NCBI GenBank assembly: GCA_027456925.1
Contig: DAIDTZ010000218.1
Coordinates: forward strand, 1 to 5,648
DNA from: Nitrospirota bacterium
Lineage (GTDB): Bacteria > Nitrospirota > UBA9217
Direction of reading: 5' to 3'
DNA: 5,648 nt
Within the stretch, counting starts at the first letter, position 1. Each line of letters begins with the position of its first letter. Positions 1 through 5,099 of this stretch are shown in pieces. The translations under genes and the position numbers were made by a program. The notes beneath the pieces are model-generated. The model was given only the letters and a program-made list of their open reading frames with translations. It was not told where the DNA came from and did no database searches.

Positions 1-168
1 CGAGAGAACATACTCCGTATCGCCTTTCTTGTACCCGAAGATCTTGGGCCCCATGCCGAGCGAGAATTTCTCGACCCGCACACCCGCACGCTTCGCCATG
101 ATAAAATGACCGAATTCATGCACGAACACAAGAATGCCGATCACGATGAGAAAATAGATCAAAGTCAT
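1..168 (-). CDS. rseP: RseP-type site-2 intramembrane zinc metalloprotease, N-terminal fragment
   Basis: The first 56 residues are present and the rest lies beyond position 1. The protein starts MTLIYFLIVIGILVFVHEFG. This is a first transmembrane segment with the zinc-binding HExxH motif inside it (H17, E18, H21), the hallmark of M50 site-2 proteases. The following stretch, with VEKFSLGMGPKIFGY at about residues 33-47, is the usual RseP/MmpA continuation. In known members the enzyme sits in the inner membrane and cuts anti-sigma factors or leftover signal peptides within the bilayer. The start is firm: an in-frame TAA lies just upstream and an AAGGAGA ribosome binding site precedes the ATG. 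It follows dxr by 105 bases, as in the common uppS-cdsA-dxr-rseP order. The PDZ domains and the second catalytic motif (NxxPxxxLDG type) cannot be checked here. Confidence 0.93.
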   Translation of the reverse strand, partial: MTLIYFLIVIGILVFVHEFGHFIMAKRAGVRVEKFSLGMGPKIFGYKKGDTEYVLS

Positions 169-172
169 GTTG

Positions 173-179
173 TCTCCTT
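173..179 (-). promoter_or_regulatory. Ribosome binding site of rseP
   Basis: The minus strand reads AAGGAGA, ending four bases before the rseP ATG. It is the strongest Shine-Dalgarno sequence in the window, and with the in-frame TAA just upstream it fixes the start. It lies 11 bases downstream of the large inverted repeat in the same gap. Confidence 0.8.
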
Positions 180-190
180 AAAAGCTGTTG

Positions 191-276
191 TTACCACGGA
201 TAAACACGGTACAACCAAGGCGTGTGAAGTAGTCTTAAACCTCAGCTCGATCTTAATCCGTGTTCATCCGTGGTTA
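191..276 (-). repeat. Inverted repeat (hairpin) between dxr and rseP
   Basis: Two 19-base arms, 191-209 and 258-276, are reverse complements at 17 of 19 positions, separated by 48 bases. The core is CCACGGAT(A/G)AACACGG. In the minus-strand RNA one of the two differences becomes a G-U pair and the other an A-A mismatch, so a long stable stem is expected. The outer end of one arm contains the dxr TAA stop (276-274). No run of U follows the stem, so it is not a standard intrinsic terminator, and rseP follows with its own strong ribosome binding site. From memory, sequences of this CCACGGATGAACACGG kind recur between genes in several environmental bacterial genomes, so this may be one copy of a dispersed element. 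It could act as an mRNA-stabilising or processing hairpin between the two genes. Confidence 0.75.
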
Positions 277-1431
277 CATGCCGTTCGTTATCGTTTTTTC
301 CGCTTCCTGCCGCGCCCAGAGGTCTGCTTTGAGCGCGTCCTCCACCGTGTGGATGGGAGACGGCCGGTGGGCATCCATGGCTGATTTGATCACGCGCGAG
401 ATATGGCCATACCCGATCTTCTGATCGAGAAAATACTTTACCGCCACCTCGTTCGCCGCGGAAACAACCGCGGGCATGGTGCCTCCCGCATTCAACGCGT
501 CGAACGCATAGGCCAGGCACGGAAAGCGGTCCGTATCCGGTTCTTCAAACGTAAGTGTGCCGACCTGTGCCAGATCAAGCTCCGGAGACACATCCGCAAG
601 CCGCTCGGGATAGGAAAGCGCATAGGCAATCGGCCCTTTCATGTCCGGCATGCCAAGCTGCGCAACGACGGCGCCGTCCCGGTATTCCACCATGGAATGA
701 ATGATGCTCTGCGGATGGACCAGCACCTTGATTTTGTCCTGCGGGATATTGAAGAGCCATCGCGCTTCGATCACTTCGAGCCCTTTGTTCATGAGCGTTG
801 CGGAATCGATCGTGATTTTCCTCCCCATACTCCAGTTCGGGTGCTTGAGTGCCTGAGCAAGCGTCACCTTTGCGAGCTCTTTTTTGGAGAGGGCCCGGAA
901 CGGCCCGCCCGACGCGGTCAGGATCAATCTTCGGATCTCGTCGTTGGAGCCCGCCTGCAGGCACTGGAAGATGGCGCTGTGCTCGCTGTCCACCGGGTAC
1001 AGGCTGATCTGGCGGGCGCGGGCCTCGGCTACGACAAGTTCACCGGCGGTAACGAGCACTTCCTTGTTCGCAAGGGCAATATGCTTGCCGGCGCGGATCG
1101 CCGCCATGGTCGGCACAAGACCGGCCGTTCCCACGATCGCGGAAACGATCATCTCGGCCTCGTCCGCGGCGGCAACCTGGATCATGCCCTCGACGCCGGA
1201 GAAGACGCGGACATGCAAATCGGAGCAGGCAGTCCGCAGTCGTGCGGCCGATTGTTCTCCGGCAACGGCGACAACGGTCGGCCCGAATTGCCGCACCTGT
1301 TTTTCCAAAAGTTCAACGTTGTTTCCCGCGGCAAGCGCAACGACCTTGAAGCGATCCGGAAATTTTTCAACGATCGAAAGCGTCGACTGCCCGATCGAAC
1401 CGGTGGAACCCAGTATGGAGATCTTTTTCAT
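274..1431 (-). CDS. dxr: 1-deoxy-D-xylulose 5-phosphate reductoisomerase (Dxr/IspC)
   Basis: This cytoplasmic enzyme turns 1-deoxy-D-xylulose 5-phosphate into 2-C-methyl-D-erythritol 4-phosphate using NADPH and a divalent metal. It is the first committed step of the MEP isoprenoid pathway and the target of fosmidomycin. The 385 residues are close to the usual family length. The NADPH-binding loop GSTGSIG is at residues 8-14 and the ANKE motif at 121-124. By alignment with the E. coli enzyme, the metal ligands are D148, E150 and E219, and substrate contacts are S174, H197, S210, N215 and K216. The flexible active-site loop HPNWSMG is at 197-203. All key residues are intact. The start MKKISILGSTG is the family's normal N-terminus, yet the bases before it contain no Shine-Dalgarno sequence because a repeat runs up to the ATG. 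The C-terminus ends ITNGM, with the stop codon inside the downstream inverted repeat. It supplies precursors used by UppS, encoded two genes upstream. Confidence 0.97.
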   Translation of the reverse strand: MKKISILGSTGSIGQSTLSIVEKFPDRFKVVALAAGNNVELLEKQVRQFGPTVVAVAGEQSAARLRTACSDLHVRVFSGVEGMIQVAAADEAEMIVSAIVGTAGLVPTMAAIRAGKHIALANKEVLVTAGELVVAEARARQISLYPVDSEHSAIFQCLQAGSNDEIRRLILTASGGPFRALSKKELAKVTLAQALKHPNWSMGRKITIDSATLMNKGLEVIEARWLFNIPQDKIKVLVHPQSIIHSMVEYRDGAVVAQLGMPDMKGPIAYALSYPERLADVSPELDLAQVGTLTFEEPDTDRFPCLAYAFDALNAGGTMPAVVSAANEVAVKYFLDQKIGYGHISRVIKSAMDAHRPSPIHTVEDALKADLWARQEAEKTITNGM

Positions 1432-1432
1432 A

Positions 1433-1513
1433 AGAAGTCAGAAATCAGACGTCAGGATTAGAAAGAAAAAACGACGCATGGGCCGTTCTTCTGGCTCCTG
1501 TCTCCTGACTCCT
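1433..1513 (-). repeat. Facing arms of degenerate heptad repeats between cdsA and dxr
   Basis: The gap of 88 bases between cdsA and dxr holds two arms of 7-base repeats. Read on the minus strand, the first arm (1513-1486) is AGGAGTC, AGGAGAC, AGGAGCC, then a degenerate AGAAGAA. The second arm (1456-1436) is CCTGACG, TCTGATT, TCTGACT, and it runs directly into TCTT-ATG, the dxr start. The arms are imperfect reverse complements, about 16 of 24 positions when 1433-1456 is set against 1490-1513, so a bulged hairpin is possible. Between them is a T-rich stretch (about 1460-1472). From memory, intergenic repeats of the TCTGACTCC kind are common and scattered in environmental genomes. The purine arm contains AGGAG units that look like ribosome binding sites but lie at least 60 bases from the dxr ATG. 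Confidence 0.6.
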
Positions 1514-1519
1514 ATCACC

Positions 1520-2320
1520 CTACCTCATTTTCAGATAATAGTACAGCACCGGTGCGGCAAAGAGCATGCTGTCCATGCGGTCCAGGACGCCGCCGTGTCC
1601 CGGGATGAGGCCGCCCGAGTCCTTAACGCCCGCCGCACGCTTGAAGAGCGACTCCACGAGGTCGCCGATGGTGCCGATCATTGCCAGCGCCAGCGCCAGC
1701 ACAACGGCTTCAGTTTTTCCCATGGGCGGCATGAACCAGACCCGGCAGATCAGCGCCATACCTGCCGACGCTGCCAGGGCGCCGAATAATCCTTCCCAGC
1801 TTTTTTTGGGGCTCACTTTTTCGTACAACCGGTGCCGGCCAAAGGGGATGCCGATCGAATAAGCGCCGATGTCCGATGCCCAGATAATGAAATACAGGAA
1901 CACGAGCCACTGTTTTCCGTCGGTCCCCGTCCGGATAACGACCTGGAATGCAAACAACATGGCGACATAGAACACGCCCAGGAACGTCGAGGCTACATCC
2001 TCGATCGCGCCCTCAACAGGGCGGGGCGAGAATAAGCGGACGATCATGATAATGAGGACGCTGGCGGCAACAGAGAAAAACACCCCCGCGCCGCGCTGGA
2101 AAGGGTGATAGAAATCCAGCAGCACCAGCATGCCGAGCGCAATCCCGAGCAGTGAAAGAGGCCGGTATCCCCGCGCCCGCGCCATCCGGTAAAACTCGTA
2201 CTGTCCCACGACCACCCCGGACAGCACCAGCGCCGTGAAATACTCCGACGGAAGCACCCAGGCAACCAGGTAAAAAATGGGGAGGAAAAGGAGCCCCGAG
2301 ATCAATCTCTTGTGCAGCAT
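1520..2320 (-). CDS. cdsA: Phosphatidate cytidylyltransferase (CDP-diacylglycerol synthase)
   Basis: This inner-membrane enzyme joins CTP and phosphatidic acid to make CDP-diacylglycerol, the branch point for all phospholipid headgroups. The protein has 266 residues from the chosen start, a typical CdsA length, and consists mostly of hydrophobic membrane segments. The CDS signature is complete at about residues 224-250: SLFKR, then KDSGG, then PGHGGVLDRMD, with the conserved Lys-Asp and Asp residues of the metal/CTP site. Upstream of it the DIGAYSIGIPFGR and SPKKSWEG motifs are also as expected. The open frame continues upstream to 2419. I prefer the ATG at 2320 because MLHKRLISGLLFLPIFY is a normal CdsA N-terminus, an AGGGAGA site lies just upstream, and the extra 33 residues are Arg/Ser/Gly-rich with no family resemblance. 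It lies between uppS and dxr in the standard order. Confidence 0.96.
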   Translation of the reverse strand: MLHKRLISGLLFLPIFYLVAWVLPSEYFTALVLSGVVVGQYEFYRMARARGYRPLSLLGIALGMLVLLDFYHPFQRGAGVFFSVAASVLIIMIVRLFSPRPVEGAIEDVASTFLGVFYVAMLFAFQVVIRTGTDGKQWLVFLYFIIWASDIGAYSIGIPFGRHRLYEKVSPKKSWEGLFGALAASAGMALICRVWFMPPMGKTEAVVLALALAMIGTIGDLVESLFKRAAGVKDSGGLIPGHGGVLDRMDSMLFAAPVLYYYLKMR

Positions 2321-2326
2321 GCATTG

Positions 2327-2333
2327 TCTCCCT
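2327..2333 (-). promoter_or_regulatory. Ribosome binding site deciding the cdsA start
   Basis: The minus strand reads AGGGAGA, six bases before the ATG at 2320. It supports that start over the longer open frame beginning at 2419. A second ATG at 2324 is in another frame and would give an unrelated overlapping peptide. Confidence 0.65.
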
Positions 2334-2383
2334 GAAGTTCCGCTCTCACGACGTGGTCTTGAACGGCAAATTGGTCGACTGGC

Positions 2384-2412
2384 AGACAGGAACTTATCCG
2401 GTCCACCTGTCT
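2384..2412 (-). other. Short hairpin in the uppS-cdsA gap
   Basis: A perfect 7-base stem is formed by 2384-2390 (AGACAGG) and 2406-2412 (CCTGTCT), with a 15-base loop. It is the second hairpin in the 122-base gap between uppS and cdsA. No U-run follows, and a stem this short can occur by chance. The rest of the gap (about 2334-2383) shows nothing I recognise. Confidence 0.3.
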
Positions 2413-2424
2413 CTGACACTCTTC

Positions 2425-2442
2425 CCGCTCCTGAGGGAGCGG
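2425..2442 (-). other. Hairpin directly after the uppS stop codon
   Basis: CCGCTCC (2425-2431) and GGAGCGG (2436-2442) form a perfect GC-rich 7-base stem with a 4-base loop, beginning on the base right after the uppS TAA (2445-2443). On the minus strand it is followed by GAAGAGTG, not a U-run, so a full intrinsic terminator is unlikely. A pausing, attenuation or 3'-end protection role is possible. Confidence 0.45.
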
Positions 2443-3231
2443 TTACTTTTGTACGAGTTGCTCCTGGGTGAGCCCGAACCGGCGCTGGCGGCCCTGGTAA
2501 TCGATGATCGCCTCCAAGAGGTTCTTTTCCTCAAAGTCGGGCCACAGGGTGTTGGTAAAGTAAAGCTCGGCGTATGCCGCCTGCCAGAGGAGGAAGTTGC
2601 TGATCCTCTTTTCGCCGCTCGTGCGGATGATCAGGTCGGGGTCCGGGAGTCCTGCGGTATCGAGGTACGAGGCGAAGACCTCTTCGGTCAACGGTCCCGC
2701 GTCGCCTCCGGCTTCGTTCATCCGTTTGATCGCCGCCAGTATTTCACCTCGGCCGCCATAGGACAGCGCAAGGTTCAGGATCAATCCGGTATTGTCCGTT
2801 GTCTCGCTTATCGCCTTTTCAACCCAGGACTGCACGGACGCCGGGAGCCGTTCGATTCTCCCGATGGTTCGGAACTTGATGCCGTTCGCTTTCATGGTCG
2901 CAATCTCGGCCTTGAGGAAGGACCCGAGCATGTCCATGAGGAAACCTATTTCCTGTTTTGGCCTGCCACAGTTCTCGTCGGAAAAGGCGTACAGGGTAAG
3001 GACCGATACTCCGAGTCCCCGGCACACCTCGGTAATGCGGCGTACCCGCTCCGCGCCCCGCTTGTGTCCCGCCACGCGCGGCAGCCCCCTGCGGAGCGCC
3101 CACCTGCCGTTGCCGTCCATGATGATGGCGACATGCCGCGGCATGCCTGCCCTATCCACCTGCGCCCTGAGTTCTTCCACCGTCGCGTCTTTCTTTTTCT
3201 TGTCACTCTTGTCGTGCATAGGTCGTTCCAT
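2443..3231 (-). CDS. uppS: Undecaprenyl diphosphate synthase (cis-prenyltransferase)
   Basis: This cytoplasmic, membrane-associated enzyme adds isopentenyl units in cis to farnesyl diphosphate, giving the C55 carrier lipid of peptidoglycan and surface polysaccharide synthesis. In the 262-residue protein the HVAIIMDGNGRWA motif is at 33-45, with catalytic D39 (E. coli D26), N41 and R43. GHKRG is at 55-59. The C-terminal RTSGEKRISNFLLWQ block begins at R203, with R209 and E222 matching the pyrophosphate- and metal-binding residues of E. coli. One oddity is FSDENCGRP at 83-91: the usual ENW tryptophan is Cys88, encoded TGT. About 29 residues precede the conserved core and include KKKK at 11-14. 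The start is uncertain: ATG at 3231 or ATG at 3219, both with weak ribosome binding sites. The gene begins 28 bases after the FG-GAP/VCBS gene, so co-transcription is likely. Confidence 0.96.
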   Translation of the reverse strand: MERPMHDKSDKKKKDATVEELRAQVDRAGMPRHVAIIMDGNGRWALRRGLPRVAGHKRGAERVRRITEVCRGLGVSVLTLYAFSDENCGRPKQEIGFLMDMLGSFLKAEIATMKANGIKFRTIGRIERLPASVQSWVEKAISETTDNTGLILNLALSYGGRGEILAAIKRMNEAGGDAGPLTEEVFASYLDTAGLPDPDLIIRTSGEKRISNFLLWQAAYAELYFTNTLWPDFEEKNLLEAIIDYQGRQRRFGLTQEQLVQK

Positions 3232-3259
3232 CTGTCTCGTTCCGGGAGAAAGTTCGTTC

Positions 3260-5029
3260 TTACTTCGCCAAGTAGGTCATCACCCGGTAGGTGTCCCGGG
3301 AAAAGAGCCCGCCCGGCGATTTTACAAGAGCCAGGATATCGGCTCCGCCGCTTTCCCGGCGAATGATCTGGAAGTCGGGCACCGCGCCGGGAATGTTCTT
3401 GACGGTCCACCGCTCTTCGAGCCGCATGCCCGTCCATCCCAGGCTGACGACCTCGGCTTTTGAATACGCTCCAAGAAAGGAATCGCCGATGTTTTTTACC
3501 AGAACGATCTCGTCCTTGCCGTCTCCATTCATATCAAGGGCAAGAATCCTCCCCGCCACTCTGACTTTCTGGCTCTTTTCCGCCTCGGACACGGACTCGG
3601 AAATGGCGCCGGCTGCATCCGTCGCCGGTCTGCTGACCTTGATCCCGATTGTCGGATAGGCTTCTTCGCTCCTCCAGATGCGGGTGTCCTTGGAATAGAC
3701 GACCACATGGTCCTTGTCATCGAGCGCCATAAGAAGCGGACTGGTTTCGCCGACATTGGCGAACACGAAGCCATAGAGACCGACGCCATCAGGCAGCGAG
3801 AGGTCGGAGCCGAGCATGTATTTCCCATCGGTCCAGAGATACTGCCTCGGCGGCCCGGAGAAAAAGGACCGGGGGTCGTAGTCCTGGCCGATCAGAATTT
3901 TCCCCATGCCGGGGTAATTCGTGACGCGGAGAAAACCCGGCACGTCGTCAATCCGCTGATAGACACCCTCGCGGTATTCGACAACATACGAGACGACCTT
4001 CCCGTTCGCCATCTCCGTTACAAAAATCTCGGCCTTGCCGTTTCCATTGATGTCGGCGACATCAAGGTTGATGTGCTGGATGTCCCCCCCGCCGGAAACC
4101 GCCGGTTCGGCCCAATCTTCGTGCCACCCGGTAGCGCTCCGCCGGTAGACATGCAGTCTGGCGCCGTCGGAAAAGACATATTCCAGCGAGCCGTTTCCGT
4201 AGAGGTCCCCGGTCGCGAACAACTGCGCATCAAAGGGCAACTCCGTAATGCTGCTTTTCTCCACCGCCAGCGGCGCGAAGAAGGGTTTCACATCGGCAAA
4301 GGTGTTCTTTTTCGATTGCAGGTCCAGCATGGCCACGATAGTATCGAGCGGCCTGGCCTCGTCGGCGTAGAAGAGCCTCGCGGTCACAAGGAGTTTTCCT
4401 CCTTCAGCCGGGTAGATCCCTACGGCCGCAATCACATCCAGGTTGAAGGCCTTGCTCATTTCCCGAACGAGCGAATTGTCGCGATTTTTTCTCTCCCTGA
4501 GAAATGCCGCCACTTTTTCGTCGTCAAGCAGCGTGAACCTTCCGAGATCATTCAGCCGGTCGGCGAGCGCTTTCATGATCTCGGGACGGTCGGCCTTGAC
4601 CGGGAGGATGGCGAGGCTGATCTTCTTTGGCGTGATCCTCGCTTTGTCTCCGGGTTTGGGGTCCAGCAGCCTGTCCCTGACCACGGCCGTTGACGACGTC
4701 TCCGACAGGCTCAGCACTTCGGCGCTGCCGACCTTGTCTTCGCTGTGGCCGATCACCGCGCCGGTCACGGGATGAAGGATCTCCTTGCCGGGCCGCCAGA
4801 GCGTAAGTTCCACGCCCGGCAATAAGCCGTCTTTCGTTCCAAGCGCGATGGTGAGCCTGTCGCCCTTCACTGCCGTCACCTCGCCCTGCACCTTGGGAAA
4901 ATACGACGCGATTTCCGCCGCAAGCTGGTCGATGGAGGTGTACTCCTCCACGCCGAGGGGTTTTTCAGCGGCCTTCGCAAAGACCGCCGTCGATACTACC
5001 AGGAGAAACACGATGACTATTTTTTTCAT
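3260..5029 (-). CDS. Exported FG-GAP/VCBS-repeat protein with FlgT/CsgG-like N-terminal region
   Basis: This is a 589-residue protein of unknown function. It begins with a signal peptide: MKK, a hydrophobic core at 4-17, and AKA at 18-20 as the likely signal peptidase I site. There is no lipobox cysteine. Residues about 46-134 form a small beta-rich region (VQGEVTAV, then IALGTKDGLLPG, then a tract ending PVTGAVIGH) that resembles the C-terminal domain of the flagellar protein FlgT. Residues about 137-238 (LAILPVKADRPEIMKALADR onward) resemble the CsgG/LpoB/TolB-N fold group. Both resemblances are by eye. From about 265 the protein has propeller-like repeats with calcium-loop motifs: D275-LYGNG, D326-INGNGKAE and D499-MNGDGKDE, the last the best match to the D-x-[DN]-x-D-G pattern. 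It is probably periplasmic or outer-surface. The start is supported by the signal peptide; AAAGG lies rather far (about 11 bases) upstream. It stands where frr often stands, directly before uppS. Confidence 0.85.
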   Translation of the reverse strand: MKKIVIVFLLVVSTAVFAKAAEKPLGVEEYTSIDQLAAEIASYFPKVQGEVTAVKGDRLTIALGTKDGLLPGVELTLWRPGKEILHPVTGAVIGHSEDKVGSAEVLSLSETSSTAVVRDRLLDPKPGDKARITPKKISLAILPVKADRPEIMKALADRLNDLGRFTLLDDEKVAAFLRERKNRDNSLVREMSKAFNLDVIAAVGIYPAEGGKLLVTARLFYADEARPLDTIVAMLDLQSKKNTFADVKPFFAPLAVEKSSITELPFDAQLFATGDLYGNGSLEYVFSDGARLHVYRRSATGWHEDWAEPAVSGGGDIQHINLDVADINGNGKAEIFVTEMANGKVVSYVVEYREGVYQRIDDVPGFLRVTNYPGMGKILIGQDYDPRSFFSGPPRQYLWTDGKYMLGSDLSLPDGVGLYGFVFANVGETSPLLMALDDKDHVVVYSKDTRIWRSEEAYPTIGIKVSRPATDAAGAISESVSEAEKSQKVRVAGRILALDMNGDGKDEIVLVKNIGDSFLGAYSKAEVVSLGWTGMRLEERWTVKNIPGAVPDFQIIRRESGGADILALVKSPGGLFSRDTYRVMTYLAK

Positions 5030-5066
5030 ACGGTAAACGACCTTTCTTCTATTGCTATTCCAAAAT

Positions 5067-5099
5067 ATCCAATTTTCAATCTTTCCCAGCCAATTGGAT
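5067..5099 (-). other. AT-rich hairpin at the end of the GH57 gene
   Basis: A perfect 8-base inverted repeat, ATCCAATT (5067-5074) and AATTGGAT (5092-5099), with a 17-base loop, begins on the last base of the GH57 stop codon and fills much of the 69-base gap before the FG-GAP/VCBS gene. On the minus strand ATTTTGG follows, only a short T-run, so it is at best a weak terminator. I see no convincing -35/-10 pair in the gap. Confidence 0.35.

Noticed and set aside
191..276. CRISPR or tRNA-like structure in the dxr-rseP gap
   Set aside because: There are only two arms, facing each other, with no spacer series, no cloverleaf and no CCA-type end.
403..1461. Long plus-strand open frame (352 codons) opposite dxr
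   Set aside because: It is antisense to a complete Dxr with all catalytic residues. Its translation is rich in Arg, His and Gly with no recognisable motif, as expected of a shadow of a GC-rich gene.
1460..1487. Possible terminator (AACG/CGTT stem followed by TTTTTTCTTTCT on the minus strand) between cdsA and dxr
   Set aside because: The stem is only about 4 bases with a long loop, and the T-run is interrupted. A terminator in mid-operon would also need stronger evidence.
2321..2419. Longer cdsA start at 2419
   Set aside because: The extra 33 residues look non-coding, and a good ribosome binding site serves the ATG at 2320, which gives a normal CdsA N-terminus.
2353..3366. Plus-strand open frame (337 codons) opposite uppS
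   Set aside because: It overlaps a complete UppS and the end of the next gene, with no family resemblance. It is a shadow frame.
3707..4693. Plus-strand open frame (328 codons) opposite the FG-GAP/VCBS gene
   Set aside because: The minus-strand gene has a signal peptide and repeated calcium-loop motifs, while this frame has neither and spans no gap.
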